From positions 124,001-188,000 of the forward strand of contig NZ_FOZX01000007.1 in the NCBI RefSeq assembly GCF_900116135.1: a stretch of DNA of 64,000 bases. Reading direction: 5' to 3'. Numbering within the stretch: position 1 is the first letter of the stretch; the number at the start of each line of letters is the position of its first letter. Origin of the DNA: Saccharopolyspora flava (GTDB lineage Bacteria; Actinomycetota; Actinomycetes; Mycobacteriales; Pseudonocardiaceae). A program made the position numbers and the translations under genes. Below the pieces are notes generated by a model that was not told the origin of the DNA, did not search any database, and worked only from the letters and a program-made list of their open reading frames with translations. Positions 53,057-63,092 of the stretch are shown here, in pieces.

Positions 53057-54148
53057 ATGGCTACTCTGGACGAACCGTTCGCGGTGGGCGACCTGCACCT
53101 GCGCAACCGCATCGCGATGGCCCCGATGACCCGGATGCAGTCGCCCGGCGGCGTGCCGGGACCCGACGTCGCCGACTACTACGCCCGCCGCGCCCGCCAC
53201 GGCGTCGGGCTGATCTTCACCGAGGGCACCTACATCGGCCGCCCGCAGGCCGTCGAGCACGAGGGCGTGCCGCTCTTCCACGGCGAGAAGGCCCTGGCCG
53301 GGTGGCGGGAGGTGGCCCAGCGCGTGCACGACGCGGGCGGCCGGATCGTCCCGCAGCTGTGGCACACCGGCCTCACCCGCGGCGACCTCGACCCGCCCGC
53401 CGAGGGGCCCTCCGGGATCGGCCTGGACGGCACCCCGCACGGGGTCGCGATGACCCGGCAGGACCTCGACGCGGTGATCGCGGCCTTCGCCGAGGCCGCC
53501 GCTCAGGCCGAAAGTCTCGGGTTCGACGGGGTCGAGGTGCACGGCGCGCACGGCTACCTCATCGACTCGTTCCTGTGGGAGCGCACCAACCGCCGCACCG
53601 ACGGCCTCGGCGGCGACGCGGCCTCCCGCGCCCGCTTCGCCACCGAGATCGTCCAGGCCGTCCGCGCCGCCGTCAGCCCCGGATTCCCGGTGTTCTTCCG
53701 GTTCTCGCAGTGGAAGGTCGGCCACTACGACGCGAAGATCGCGGAGAACCCGGACGAGCTCGCGGCGCTGCTGAACCCGCTGGCCAAGGCCGGTGTGGAC
53801 GTCTTCCACGCCTCCACCCGCCGCTACTGGCTGCCGGAGTTCGACGGCAGCGACCTCAACCTGGCCGGCTGGGCCCGCAAGCTCACCGGAAAGCCGTCGG
53901 TGACGGTCGGTTCCGTCGGGCAGGCCCAGCAGTTCGGCGACGGCGGCGGTCTCGCCGAGGGCTACACCACCGAGTCCGGGGTCACCGGCATCGAGGAGCT
54001 GCGCGAGCGCCTCGCCCGCGACGAGTTCGACCTCGTCGCCGTGGGCCGGACCCTGCTGTCCAACCCGGACTGGGCCGACAAGGCGCTGCGCGGCGACCTC
54101 AGCGACATCAAGCCCTACGACCCCGCGGTGCTGGCGACTCTCTCCTGA
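53057..54148 (+). CDS. old-yellow-enzyme-type FMN ene reductase
   Basis: A 363-residue TIM-barrel NADH:flavin oxidoreductase. ATG 53057 follows GGGAGAAG. LRNRIAMAPMTRMQS starts the FMN site; PQLWHTG holds substrate-binding residues; FDGVEVHGAHGYLIDSFLWE, then NRRTDGLGG, is the family signature. It is 25 bases after the PKS. In this cluster it is the best candidate for reducing ring C=C bonds, possibly of the dienone tautomer of a phenol on the way to a cyclohexanone. The substrate is inferred from the pathway. Confidence 0.9.
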   Translation: MATLDEPFAVGDLHLRNRIAMAPMTRMQSPGGVPGPDVADYYARRARHGVGLIFTEGTYIGRPQAVEHEGVPLFHGEKALAGWREVAQRVHDAGGRIVPQLWHTGLTRGDLDPPAEGPSGIGLDGTPHGVAMTRQDLDAVIAAFAEAAAQAESLGFDGVEVHGAHGYLIDSFLWERTNRRTDGLGGDAASRARFATEIVQAVRAAVSPGFPVFFRFSQWKVGHYDAKIAENPDELAALLNPLAKAGVDVFHASTRRYWLPEFDGSDLNLAGWARKLTGKPSVTVGSVGQAQQFGDGGGLAEGYTTESGVTGIEELRERLARDEFDLVAVGRTLLSNPDWADKALRGDLSDIKPYDPAVLATLS

Positions 54149-54192
54149 ACCGACCGCAGCTCCCGGAATTCCGACCAGGGAAGGACATCGAC

Positions 54193-54954
54193 TTGAGCAA
54201 CGACGAGCTCACCGGCAAGCGCGCGGTGGTCACCGGCGGCAGCCGCGGCATCGGCGCCGCCATCGCGCAGAACCTCCTCGACGCGGGCGCCACCGTGGTC
54301 ACCGCCGCGCGCAGCGCCACCGACCAGACCCCGCCCGCCTCGAAGTTCATCGCCGCCGACCTCAGCACCCCGGACGGCGTGGAGGCGTTCGCCGAATCCG
54401 CGCTGGGCGTGCTCGGCGGCGTCGACATCGTGGTGAACTGCGCGGGCGGCTGCCGCTCCTTCCAGACCGCCCTGGAGATCGAGAACGACTGGCAGCACAC
54501 GATGAACGTGAACTTCCTGTCGGCGGTGCGGCTCAACGCCGCGCTCGTGCCCTCGATGCGGGAGGCCGGCGGTGGCGTGATCGTGCACATGTCGTCCACC
54601 GCGACGATCTCCTCGTACCCGATGATCCTGCACTACGCGGCCGCCAAGTCCGCGCTGGAGGTCTACAACAAGGGCCTCGCCGTCGAACTCGCCCCGCAGG
54701 GCATCCGCGTGGTGTCGCTGTGCCCCGGCAACGTCGAAACCCCGGGCGCCGACGCCGCGCGCGACCAGATCGTCGACTACCTCGGTCTCGACCCCGACGA
54801 CGACCACGCCCAGCGGTGGGCCGACGAGGTCCCGCTCGGCCGGATCGGCCGCTCGCAGGACATCGCCGACGCCGTCAGCTTCCTCGTCTCCGACCGCGCC
54901 TCCTGGATCACCGGCAGCAACCTGGTGATCGACGGTGGCAAGAGCGCGATGTGA
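54193..54954 (+). CDS. short-chain dehydrogenase/reductase
   Basis: A 253-residue classical SDR with a TTG start, chosen for GGGAAGGA seven bases upstream. TGGSRGIG binds the cofactor, and Arg in AARSAT suggests NADPH. Ser in MSSTATISSY and YAAAK are the catalytic set; NCAGG replaces NNAG. Between the ene reductase and the P450 it probably performs a ketone or dienone reduction in tailoring, such as an actiphenol-type ketone to alcohol or a ring carbonyl step. Confidence 0.88.
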   Translation: MSNDELTGKRAVVTGGSRGIGAAIAQNLLDAGATVVTAARSATDQTPPASKFIAADLSTPDGVEAFAESALGVLGGVDIVVNCAGGCRSFQTALEIENDWQHTMNVNFLSAVRLNAALVPSMREAGGGVIVHMSSTATISSYPMILHYAAAKSALEVYNKGLAVELAPQGIRVVSLCPGNVETPGADAARDQIVDYLGLDPDDDHAQRWADEVPLGRIGRSQDIADAVSFLVSDRASWITGSNLVIDGGKSAM

Positions 54955-54994
54955 CCGGCACCCCGACCACCCCACAGGCGGAAGGACGCACGCC

Positions 54995-56191
54995 ATGACG
55001 TCGACACAGCACGAGGTTCCCGACTACCCGTTCGCCCCGCCGGACCGGCTGAAGGCCGATCCCGAGGCGCTGCGGCTCTCCGGTGCGCACCCGGTGCTGC
55101 GGGTGCGCCTGCCCTACGGCGGCGAAGGCTGGCTGGTGACCCGGCACGCCGACGTGCGCACCGTGCTCGCCGACCCCCGGTTCAGCAGGGCCGCCGCGGT
55201 CGGCCCGGACGTGCCGCGCACGGTCGCGGCCGGACTGCCCGGTTCCTCCATGCTCAGCATGGATCCGCCCGAGCACAGCAGGCTGCGCCGCCCGGTCGCC
55301 AAGGTGTTCACCGCCCGCCGCGTCGAGGACCTGCGCCCCCGCGCCCAGGAGGTCCTCGACGACCTGCTGGAGCGCATGATCGCGGCGGGCCCGCCCGCGG
55401 ACCTGACCGCGGCGCTGACCTGGACGCTGCCGATCACCGTGATGTGCGAGCTGCTCGGCGTGCCGCTGGCCGACCGCGAGCACTTCACCACCTGGGTGGA
55501 CCGGCTGCTGATCTTCTCCGACCCGGCCGAGTCGGCGCGGGCGCGCGAGCAGCTCAACGAGTACCTGATCGGGCTCATCGCCGAACGCCGCACCGCACCC
55601 GCCGAGGACCTGCTCAGCGCCCTGGTTCAGCTCACCGGCGAGGACGGCGGGCTCACCGACGAGGACCTGGTCAGCATCGGCGTCAGCCTGCTCTCGGCCG
55701 GGCACGAGGCCACCGCCAACCAGCTCGCCAACTTCGTCTACACGCTGCTGATGCACCCCGAGGTGTGGCAGCGGATCGTCGCCGACCCGTCGCTGGTGCC
55801 GGGCGCGGTCGAGGAGCTGTCCCGGTTCGTGTCCAACAGCGCCACCGCCGGGTTCACCCGCATCGCCACCGAGGACGTGGACTTCGGCGGCACCACCGTG
55901 CGCGCCGGGGACGCGGTGGTCTGCGAACTCGGGGTGGCCAACCGGGACCCGGAGGTCTTCGCCGAGCCCGACGTGCTCGACATCCACCGCGGCCCGGTCC
56001 CGCACGTGACCTTCGGGCACGGGCTGCACCACTGCCTCGGCGCCCAGCTGGCCCGGATGGAGCTGCGGATCGTGCTGGAGACCCTGGCGGCGCGGCTGCC
56101 CGGGCTGCGCCTGGCCGCACCCGAGCAGGAGCTGACCTGGCGCGCCGACCGCCTCATCCGCGGACTGCACACCCTGCCGGTGACCTGGTGA
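54995..56191 (+). CDS. cytochrome P450
   Basis: A 398-residue soluble bacterial P450. The I-helix reads [12 protein letters not shown], the ExxR pair lies in VEELSRF, and the heme loop is [15 protein letters not shown] with the Cys ligand. The B-C region [16 protein letters not shown] is typical of actinomycete biosynthetic CYP105/107-like enzymes. ATG 54995 follows GAAGGA. It is encoded in the operon, so it likely hydroxylates the product or oxidises the side-chain carbinol. No ferredoxin gene is adjacent, so redox partners come from elsewhere. Confidence 0.92.
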   Translation: MTSTQHEVPDYPFAPPDRLKADPEALRLSGAHPVLRVRLPYGGEGWLVTRHADVRTVLADPRFSRAAAVGPDVPRTVAAGLPGSSMLSMDPPEHSRLRRPVAKVFTARRVEDLRPRAQEVLDDLLERMIAAGPPADLTAALTWTLPITVMCELLGVPLADREHFTTWVDRLLIFSDPAESARAREQLNEYLIGLIAERRTAPAEDLLSALVQLTGEDGGLTDEDLVSIGVSLLSAGHEATANQLANFVYTLLMHPEVWQRIVADPSLVPGAVEELSRFVSNSATAGFTRIATEDVDFGGTTVRAGDAVVCELGVANRDPEVFAEPDVLDIHRGPVPHVTFGHGLHHCLGAQLARMELRIVLETLAARLPGLRLAAPEQELTWRADRLIRGLHTLPVTW

Positions 56192-56220
56192 CCCGCCCGA
56201 ACGCTCACGGAAGGACGCGC

Positions 56221-59200
56221 ATGTCCGACTCACTGCAAGGAATCAGCGCCGCGGTGCACGACTCCGGCACCGGCATCGCCGAGGTCATGGCCGCGGTGTC
56301 CGAACAGGACACCGGCCAGGGCCTGGCCGAGGTGATGGCCTCGTTGCTGGAGGGCCACGGCGACAAGCCGGCGCTGGGCGTGCGCGCCACCGACCCGGCG
56401 ACCGGGCGGCTGCTGCCGCGGTTCGACACCGTCACCTACCGGCAGCTGTGGGAGCGGGTGCGGCAGGTCGCGGCGGCCTGGCACCACGCCGGGCTGCGCC
56501 CCGGCGACCGCGTCTGCTACCTGGGCTTCACCAGCCTCGACTACGTGACGCTCGACCTCGCCGCCATCCACCTCGGGCTGGTCGCGGTGCCGCTGGCGGC
56601 CGGATCGCCGCAGGAACAGCTGGACCCGATCATCGCCGAGACCGAACCGGTCGTGCTCGCCGCCGGCGCCGGGTACCTGGACACCGCCGTGGAGTGCTTG
56701 CTCGCCGGGACCACGGTGCGCAGCCTGGTGGTGTTCGACCACGAGCGGTCCGAGGCGGCGGTCGAGGCCGCGCGGGACCGCCTCGCCGCAGCGGGCAGCG
56801 AGGTCGCCGTGGAGACCTCCGGCGACCTGCTCCACCGGGGCGCGGAGCTGACGGAGGCACCGCTGTTCGTCCCCGACTCCGGCGACGACCCGCTGGCGCT
56901 GATCATCTACACCTCGGGCAGCACGGGAGCGCCGAAGGGCGCCATGTACACCCAGCGGCTCGTCGGCACCGCCTGGTACGGGTTCACCTACGGTTCGGCC
57001 GACGTGCCGGTGGTCGGCGTGCACTACATGCCGCTGAGCCACCTCGCCGGGCGCTACTCGGTGATGACCTCGCTGGCGCGCGGCGGCACCGGCTACTTCA
57101 CCGCCGCGGCCGACCTCTCCGCACTGCTGGAGGACTTCACCCTGGTGCGGCCCACCGAGCTGACGATGGTGCCGCGGGTGGCCGACATGCTCTTCGAGCA
57201 CTACCGGTCCGAAGTGGACCGCAGGAGCGGCGAGCCCGGGGACGTGGAGGCCGCGGCGCGGGCCGGGGTGCGCGAGCAGCTGCTCGGCGGGCGCGTGGCC
57301 AAGGCGATGGTCGCCAGCGCGCCGCTGCCCGCCGAGATGAAGACGTTCCTGGAGTCCTGCCTCGGCGTGCAGGTCCACCTCGGGTACGGCTCGACCGAAG
57401 CGGGCGGTGTGCTGCTGGACTCGGTGGTGCAGCGCCCGCCGGTGCGCGACTACAAGCTCGTGGACGTCCCGGAACTGGGCTACTTCACCACCGATTCCCC
57501 GCACCCGCGCGGAGAACTGCTGCTGCAGTCCGACGTGCTGATCCCCGGCTACTACCGGCGTCCCGAGCTCACCGCGCAGATCTTCGACGCCGACGGCTAC
57601 TACCGCACCGGCGACATCATGGCCGAGATCGCCCCGGACCGGCTGGTGTTCGTCGACCGCGCCAAGGACGTGCTCAAGCTCTCCCAGGGCGAGTTCGTCG
57701 CGGTCTCCCGGCTGGAGACGGTGTTCAGCGGCAGCCCGCTCGTGGAGCAGATCTTCCTGTACGGCAACGGGGAACGCGCCTACCTGCTCGGCGTCGTGGT
57801 GCCCTCCTCGGCCGCACCGGTCGACGGCGACGAGGCCGAGCTCAAGGCGGCGCTGTTGGAATCCCTGCAGGACATCGCGCGCGACGCCGGGCTCAACTCC
57901 TACGAGATCCCGCGCGACCTGCTGATCGAGACCGAGCCGTTCAGCCCGGCCAACGGGCTGCTGTCGGACAACCTCAAACCGCTGCGCCCGCGGCTCAAGG
58001 AGCGCTACGGGCCCGCGCTGGAACGGCACTACGCCGCGCTCGCCGAGCAGCACGTCGAGCGGCTGAGCGAGCTGCGCCGCGGCGGCGCGGACCGGCCGGT
58101 GCTGGAGACGGTCACCCGGGCCGCGCAGGCGGTGCTGGGCTGCTCGGAGGCCGACCTGCGGCCCGAAGCGCACTTCACCGAGCTCGGCGGGGATTCGCTG
58201 GCGGCGCTGTCGTTCGCGGGGCTGCTGGAGGAGATCTTCGGCGTCGAGGTCCCCGCCGCCGCCGTGCTCAACCCGGTCGCCGACCTGGCGGGACTGGCCG
58301 GGCGCATCGCGGCCGGGCGCACCGCCGCCACCGACCGGCCCGTGGCGGGCGCGGTGCACCGCGGGGAGCGGTTGCGCGCCGACGAGCTCCAGCTGGAGGA
58401 GTTCCTCGACGCCGACCTCGTCGCCGCCGCACCCGGCCTGCCGGTGCCGGAAGGTCCGGCCCGGACCGTGGTGCTGACCGGCGCGAACGGCTACCTCGGC
58501 CGGTTCCTGTGCCTGGAGTGGCTCGAACGGCTCGCCCCGGCCGGCGGCACCCTGATCTGCCTGGTGCGCGGCGCGGACGCCGAGCAGGCCGCGCGGCGCC
58601 TGGAGGAGGCCTTCGACAGCGATCCGGAGCTGCACCGCCGCTACCGGGAGCTGGCCTCCGGCGCGCTGGAGGTCCTGGCCGCCGACATCGCCGAACCGCG
58701 ACTCGGGCTCGACGAGGACACCTGGAACCGGATCGCCGCGACCGCCGACCTCGTCGTGCATCCCGCCGCGCAGGTCAACCACGTGCTGTCCTACGCGCAG
58801 CTGTTCGGCCCGAACGTCGTGGGCACCGCCGAGGTGATCCGCCTGGCGCTGACGACCCGGCGCAAGCCCGTGACGTTCGCGTCCAGCATCGCCGCGGTCC
58901 CGGCCGGCGACGCCGCCGAGGACGCCGACATCCGCCTGGCCGCTCCCGTCCGCGAGCTCGACGACCGTTACGCCGGCGGTTACGCCAACACCAAGTGGGC
59001 CGGCGAGGTGCTGCTGCGCGAAGCGCACGACCGGTGCGGGCTCCCGGTGGCGGTGTTCCGCTCCGACATCCTGCTGGCGCACCGCCGCTACGGCGGGCAG
59101 CTGAACCTGCCGGACGTGTTCACCCGCCTGCTGCTGAGCCTGCTGGCGACCGGCATCGCCCCTCGCTCGTTCTACCGGGGCGGGGAACGCGCGCACTACG

Positions 59201-59628
59201 ACGGCCTGCCGGTCGACTTCACCGCCGCCGCGGTGACCGAGCTGGCGGCGCGGATCCCCGAGGGCTACCGCACGTACCACGCGGTCAACGACCACGACGA
59301 CGGGATCTCGCTGGACACGGTCGTGGACTGGCTGATCGAGCTCGGGCACCCGATCCAGCGGATCGCCGACTACGACGACTGGTTCGCCCGGTTCACCACC
59401 GCGCTGCGCGCCCTGCCGGAGCGGCAGCGCGCGCACTCGCTGCTGCCGCTCCGGCACGCCTTCGAGCGGCCCGGCGAGGCCGTGGCCGGATCGGCGGTGC
59501 CCGCCGGGCGGTTCGACGCGGCCGTGCGCGAGTCCGGCACCGACGTCCCGCACCTGGGACCCGACCTCATCGCCAAGTACGTCACCGACCTGCGCGCCCT
59601 CGACCTGCTGCAGGACGCCGAGAAGTGA
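56221..59628 (+). CDS. carboxylic acid reductase (adenylation-carrier-reductase)
   Basis: A 1,135-residue CAR-family enzyme, close to the usual 1,150-1,200. The A domain has [17 protein letters not shown] (Tyr at 230), [10 protein letters not shown] and [12 protein letters not shown]; the carrier serine is Ser659 in LGGDSLAAL; the R domain has [11 protein letters not shown] (from 753) and the catalytic YANTK (Tyr921, Lys925). Such enzymes turn a free acid into an aldehyde with ATP and NADPH after phosphopantetheinylation. As a separate protein after a PKS lacking a reductase, it implies the chain is released as an acid, then reduced to the aldehyde that can close the ring. It starts 29 bases after the P450. 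Confidence 0.93.
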   Translation: MSDSLQGISAAVHDSGTGIAEVMAAVSEQDTGQGLAEVMASLLEGHGDKPALGVRATDPATGRLLPRFDTVTYRQLWERVRQVAAAWHHAGLRPGDRVCYLGFTSLDYVTLDLAAIHLGLVAVPLAAGSPQEQLDPIIAETEPVVLAAGAGYLDTAVECLLAGTTVRSLVVFDHERSEAAVEAARDRLAAAGSEVAVETSGDLLHRGAELTEAPLFVPDSGDDPLALIIYTSGSTGAPKGAMYTQRLVGTAWYGFTYGSADVPVVGVHYMPLSHLAGRYSVMTSLARGGTGYFTAAADLSALLEDFTLVRPTELTMVPRVADMLFEHYRSEVDRRSGEPGDVEAAARAGVREQLLGGRVAKAMVASAPLPAEMKTFLESCLGVQVHLGYGSTEAGGVLLDSVVQRPPVRDYKLVDVPELGYFTTDSPHPRGELLLQSDVLIPGYYRRPELTAQIFDADGYYRTGDIMAEIAPDRLVFVDRAKDVLKLSQGEFVAVSRLETVFSGSPLVEQIFLYGNGERAYLLGVVVPSSAAPVDGDEAELKAALLESLQDIARDAGLNSYEIPRDLLIETEPFSPANGLLSDNLKPLRPRLKERYGPALERHYAALAEQHVERLSELRRGGADRPVLETVTRAAQAVLGCSEADLRPEAHFTELGGDSLAALSFAGLLEEIFGVEVPAAAVLNPVADLAGLAGRIAAGRTAATDRPVAGAVHRGERLRADELQLEEFLDADLVAAAPGLPVPEGPARTVVLTGANGYLGRFLCLEWLERLAPAGGTLICLVRGADAEQAARRLEEAFDSDPELHRRYRELASGALEVLAADIAEPRLGLDEDTWNRIAATADLVVHPAAQVNHVLSYAQLFGPNVVGTAEVIRLALTTRRKPVTFASSIAAVPAGDAAEDADIRLAAPVRELDDRYAGGYANTKWAGEVLLREAHDRCGLPVAVFRSDILLAHRRYGGQLNLPDVFTRLLLSLLATGIAPRSFYRGGERAHYDGLPVDFTAAAVTELAARIPEGYRTYHAVNDHDDGISLDTVVDWLIELGHPIQRIADYDDWFARFTTALRALPERQRAHSLLPLRHAFERPGEAVAGSAVPAGRFDAAVRESGTDVPHLGPDLIAKYVTDLRALDLLQDAEK

Positions 59629-59642
59629 AACCGGAGGAACCA

Positions 59643-60002
59643 GTGGACACCGACATCACCACCCTGCTCGACGAGGGGCTGCGCCTGCTGGAGGCGAAGG
59701 ACTTCGACGGGTTCCGGGCGCGCTGCACGCCCGGCGCGAGCCTGTGGGAGAACGACGGCAACGGCGAGCAGACCATCGACCAGCGGATGGTGCAGTTCAA
59801 GGAGTTCGCGAAAACCGTGGACACGCTGCACTACGAGGTGGTCCGCCGCTTCGCGCGCGACGGCGAAGTGCTCCAGCAGCACGTGCTGCACGTGCTCGGC
59901 ACCGACGGCTCGCGCAACGAGGTCAACGCCGCGGTCTACTTCCGCTTCGACGGCGACCTGATCGACCGGATCGAGGAGTACGGCTACCAGATCCCCTCCT
60001 GA
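59643..60002 (+). CDS. SnoaL/NTF2-like protein (candidate aldol cyclase)
   Basis: A 119-residue cone-shaped-fold protein. GTG 59643 follows GGAGGA, and GTG 59625 is a weaker alternative. It has the first helices LLDEGLRLLEAKDFDGFRAR, then CTPGASLWENDG, RMVQFKEFAKTVD and the strand ending FDGDLIDRIEEYGY, matching the SnoaL-like/NTF2 superfamily, which includes polyketide aldol cyclases and ester-forming or isomerising enzymes. Its location between CAR and MDR makes it a good candidate for the intramolecular aldol/dehydration that forms the six-membered ring. That role is inference. Confidence 0.75.
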   Translation: MDTDITTLLDEGLRLLEAKDFDGFRARCTPGASLWENDGNGEQTIDQRMVQFKEFAKTVDTLHYEVVRRFARDGEVLQQHVLHVLGTDGSRNEVNAAVYFRFDGDLIDRIEEYGYQIPS

Positions 60003-60037
60003 TCCCCACCCGAGCAGTCCGGAAAGGACGGTCAGAG

Positions 60038-61024
60038 ATGGCCCGCATCGTCCGTTTTCACCAGGTCGGCGGACCCGAGGTCCTGCGCGTCGAGGAGGTC
60101 CCCACCCCGGAACCCGGCCCGGAGGAGGTGCTGATCGAGACCAGGGCGCTCGGCCTCAACCGGGCCGAGACCGAGTTCCGGGCGGGGCGCTACGGGCAAC
60201 CGTCGCTGCCCTCGGGCATCGGGTTCGAGGCGGCGGGCGTGGTGCGGGTCGTCGGCACCGGGGTCGAGCACGTCGCGCCGGGAGCCGCGGTCAGCGTGCT
60301 CCCGGCCTTCGCCCCCGGTGCCTACGCCCTGCACGGCGACCTCGTGCTCGCCCCCGCGCACGCCGTCGTCGAGCACCCGCCCAACCTGACCTGGGAGCAG
60401 GCCGCGGCGGTGTGGATGAGCTTCACCACCGCCTACGGCGGGCTCGTCGAGACCGCCGGGGTGACCGGCGGGGACGTGGTGCTCATCCCCGCCGCCTCCA
60501 GCGGCGTCGGCATCGCCGCGATCCAGCTCTGCGCCGAGCTCGGTGCCCGCCCGGTCGCGCTGACCCGCACCGGCGCGAAGCGCACCGCGCTCCGCGAGGC
60601 CGGTGCCGCCGAGGTCATCGCGACCGAGGAGCAGGACGTCGTCGCCGAGGTGCAACGGCTGACGGAGGGACGCGGTGCCCGGGTGGCGTTCGACCCGGTC
60701 GGCGGCCCCGGTTTCGCCGCCCTCGCCGCCGCGCTGGCCCCCGGCGGGATCGCCGTCGTCTACGGCACGCTCGCGGGGGAGGGAACGCCGCTGCCGGTCG
60801 GGGACGTGCTGGCCAAGGGCCTCACCGTCCGCGGCTACGCCCTGTTCGAGACCACCGACGACCCGGCCCGCCGCACCGCCGCGATCGAGTACCTGCGTGC
60901 CCGCCTGGCGACCGGCGCCCTCGTCCCGCACGTCGGCGCCACCTTCCCGCTCGACCGCATCGCCGACGCCCACACCCGCATGGAGGCCGGCACCCACCTC
61001 GGCAAGATCGTCCTCCGCACGTGA
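60038..61024 (+). CDS. zinc-free MDR (quinone oxidoreductase/enoyl reductase-like)
   Basis: A 328-residue medium-chain reductase without zinc ligands. RIVRFHQVGGPEVLRVEEVP is the quinone-oxidoreductase start; LIPAASSGVGIAAIQLC is the NADPH site; AFDPVGGPGFAALA and the end MEAGTHLGKIVLRT fit. ATG 60038 follows GGAAAGGA. It is the last biosynthetic gene of the operon and a second candidate for ene reduction of the ring or side chain, next to the OYE-type reductase. Confidence 0.9.
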   Translation: MARIVRFHQVGGPEVLRVEEVPTPEPGPEEVLIETRALGLNRAETEFRAGRYGQPSLPSGIGFEAAGVVRVVGTGVEHVAPGAAVSVLPAFAPGAYALHGDLVLAPAHAVVEHPPNLTWEQAAAVWMSFTTAYGGLVETAGVTGGDVVLIPAASSGVGIAAIQLCAELGARPVALTRTGAKRTALREAGAAEVIATEEQDVVAEVQRLTEGRGARVAFDPVGGPGFAALAAALAPGGIAVVYGTLAGEGTPLPVGDVLAKGLTVRGYALFETTDDPARRTAAIEYLRARLATGALVPHVGATFPLDRIADAHTRMEAGTHLGKIVLRT

Positions 61025-61090
61025 CGGCCGAGCACGAGCTATCCTCCGGGAGCAACCCGAGCCCGGGCAGTCCCGATTGGATCGTGACCC

Positions 61091-61540
61091 GTGAGTGCAG
61101 GCCCGAACAGAAGCGGCGTTCGTCGTCCGTGGCACCTGTGGCCGGCGGCCGTCGTCGTGTTCGCGCTCTACGTCGGCGGGCTCCGTGACTACCTCCTGAT
61201 CCTGATCGGGGACACCGACTACATCGAGGGGCAGTTCGGCCCGGGCGGTCTCGCCTACTTCACCGACTACCCGCCGGTGCTCCGCGCCCTCTGGGCGATC
61301 AACGTCCTCGGAGGCCTCATCGCCCCGGTGCTCCTCGTGGCCCGCAACCGCTGGGCGGCCCCCACCGCTCTCCTCGCGGCGGCCGCCCAGCTCGTGCTCC
61401 TCGCGGTGACGTTCGCCCTCCTGGACCGCTGGACAGCGCTCGGTGCCTCGACCTCGTGGTTCGACATCGGAATCGGCCTCGTAACAGTCCTCTTCGCCCT
61501 CTACTGCACGAACCTGCGACGTCGAGACCTCCTCCGATGA
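61091..61540 (+). CDS. four-helix membrane protein of unknown function
   Basis: A 149-residue protein from GTG 61091. Four hydrophobic spans are visible (WPAAVVVFALYVGGL, ALWAINVLGGLIAPVLLVA, ALLAAAAQLVLLAVTFALL, IGIGLVTVLFALYC), with a basic C-terminus RRRDLLR. It lies 66 bases after the MDR gene on the same strand and may be read through from the operon, but the gap and lack of family match leave its link to the pathway open. I do not recognise it. Confidence 0.7.
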   Translation: MSAGPNRSGVRRPWHLWPAAVVVFALYVGGLRDYLLILIGDTDYIEGQFGPGGLAYFTDYPPVLRALWAINVLGGLIAPVLLVARNRWAAPTALLAAAAQLVLLAVTFALLDRWTALGASTSWFDIGIGLVTVLFALYCTNLRRRDLLR

Positions 61541-61577
61541 CACAAGCCCCGACGAAGCCGCGCGGTATTCCGGGGGT

Positions 61578-63092
61578 TCATGGGGCTTCTCGGTTCTGGG
61601 GGATCCGCCCCGGCTGGTACGAGAGCACAGCGGTCGCGTAGGCGTCGATGACCGCGACGTTGTCACCGACCTCCGAGCGTCCGCGGTGGGTGACGTCGGC
61701 GCTGACCTGTTCGAGCTCCGCGCTGCTCGCGAGCGCGGGCACCGCTACGCGGACCGGGTCGGCCGTCTTGTTGACGAAGAGGATCTTGCGGGAGCCGTCA
61801 ACGGTCAGATAGGCCTGGGCGTGCACGCGCGGGTCGGGGTAGCCGTGCCCCGCGGTGGCGGAGGTGGGGACCAGCGCGTCTCCGGGGCCGAAATGCCGGA
61901 GGAGCAGCGCGAGAGCGTCATAGCGGGCGTTGGGTTCCCCCGTCTCCCAGTCCAGCAGGCTGATGCCGGGGTTCATGCCGGGATAGTCGATGAACTCGGC
62001 GATCCCGACCAGGTCGACGCCGAGTTCGACGAGTTTGGCCCACAGGTAGGACTGGACCGCCGCGCTGAGCGCCCAGTACTCCTCCGGAAAGGCCGGGGCC
62101 GGATCCATCGGTGCGGGCGGGAAGGTCCCGAGTTCGTTGATGTGGGTTTCGACGTGGGGCGCGAGCCTGCGCCGGATCGCGTCGATGTGCCGGACCTGGT
62201 CGAGGAACGCGTCCGCCTGGGCGAAGAAGATGTCCCGCCAGTGCTCATAAGGCGCGTTCCCCTCTGTCCCGAACGGGTTGATGATCTCGGGTTGGGCGTA
62301 GAAGTGGTACGAGAACGCATCGATCGGGGTCCCGTCGGAGTGCTGGGCCGGGTCGAGGAAGTGCCAGTAGTGCTCCGGGTCCGGATGGACGTGGCTCAGG
62401 GACAGCCCGATGAACTTCATGTCCGGATCGAGCGGGGACAGTCGGGAGACGACGGCGTCGTAGAGCCTGGTGTAGACCTCGGGGGAGAGCTCGTGCCCGA
62501 CATCGGGTTCGCACAGCACCTCCCAGTACGCGAAGCGGTAGCGGTGGCCCGACTCGTGCCACACGCCCCGTTCGTCGGTGAAGCCGCCGGCGATGTACCA
62601 GCTGGCAAGTCGGAAGAAGTAGTCCGCTACCTCTTCGCAGGTGGGATCGCGCAGTTCGGTTCCCCGCTCGTACTCCCAGTGGATCTCGTCGGGGTCCGCG
62701 GAGACCGGGACGGGCTCGGCCGTGACGAACATCCAGGTGGGGATCGTCGCGAAGTTCGCCACGATCGGCCGGCCTTCGGCGGCCGCGACGAAGTCCTCGA
62801 CGAAGGGGTCGAGCAGTTCGAAGTTCCACGAGGTCGTGGTCGCGGTCGGCGGCGCGAGCTCCGGCACCGCGAGCCGGGGCTGGGTGAACCAGGGCAGGAT
62901 CCGAGTCAGGTCGGCGCGGAGCTCGCGCAGCGCGTCGAAGGCCTTGCCGTGGATCGGGGAGCCTCGCCGCAGTTGCGGCGCGGTCCACAGATGGGTCGTG
63001 AGGGTGGTTCGCGATCGACCGGTGGTGCTGGTCCAGTCGACGTGCAGTGAGGTGGACGGTTTCGCGGAGGCTGCCGGTTGGATCGCGGTCAT
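61578..63092 (-). CDS. glycoside hydrolase, clan GH-A (GH39-like)
   Basis: A 504-residue cytoplasmic TIM-barrel glycosidase; no signal peptide. YWEVLCEPDVG supplies the acid/base Glu after strand 4 and THINELGTFP the nucleophile Glu after strand 7, the clan GH-A pattern seen in family 39 beta-xylosidase-like enzymes. A small beta-domain ends the protein (YLTVDGSRKILFVNKTADPV). ATG 63092 overlaps the TetR stop (ATGA), so both form one transcription unit. The sugar substrate is not known. Confidence 0.8.
   Translation of the reverse strand: MTAIQPAASAKPSTSLHVDWTSTTGRSRTTLTTHLWTAPQLRRGSPIHGKAFDALRELRADLTRILPWFTQPRLAVPELAPPTATTTSWNFELLDPFVEDFVAAAEGRPIVANFATIPTWMFVTAEPVPVSADPDEIHWEYERGTELRDPTCEEVADYFFRLASWYIAGGFTDERGVWHESGHRYRFAYWEVLCEPDVGHELSPEVYTRLYDAVVSRLSPLDPDMKFIGLSLSHVHPDPEHYWHFLDPAQHSDGTPIDAFSYHFYAQPEIINPFGTEGNAPYEHWRDIFFAQADAFLDQVRHIDAIRRRLAPHVETHINELGTFPPAPMDPAPAFPEEYWALSAAVQSYLWAKLVELGVDLVGIAEFIDYPGMNPGISLLDWETGEPNARYDALALLLRHFGPGDALVPTSATAGHGYPDPRVHAQAYLTVDGSRKILFVNKTADPVRVAVPALASSAELEQVSADVTHRGRSEVGDNVAVIDAYATAVLSYQPGRIPQNREAP

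Noticed and set aside
61544-61588. AAGCCCC/GGGGCTT hairpin as a terminator between convergent genes
   Set aside because: The arms are only seven bases, 31 apart, and overlap the glycosidase stop; too weak to call.
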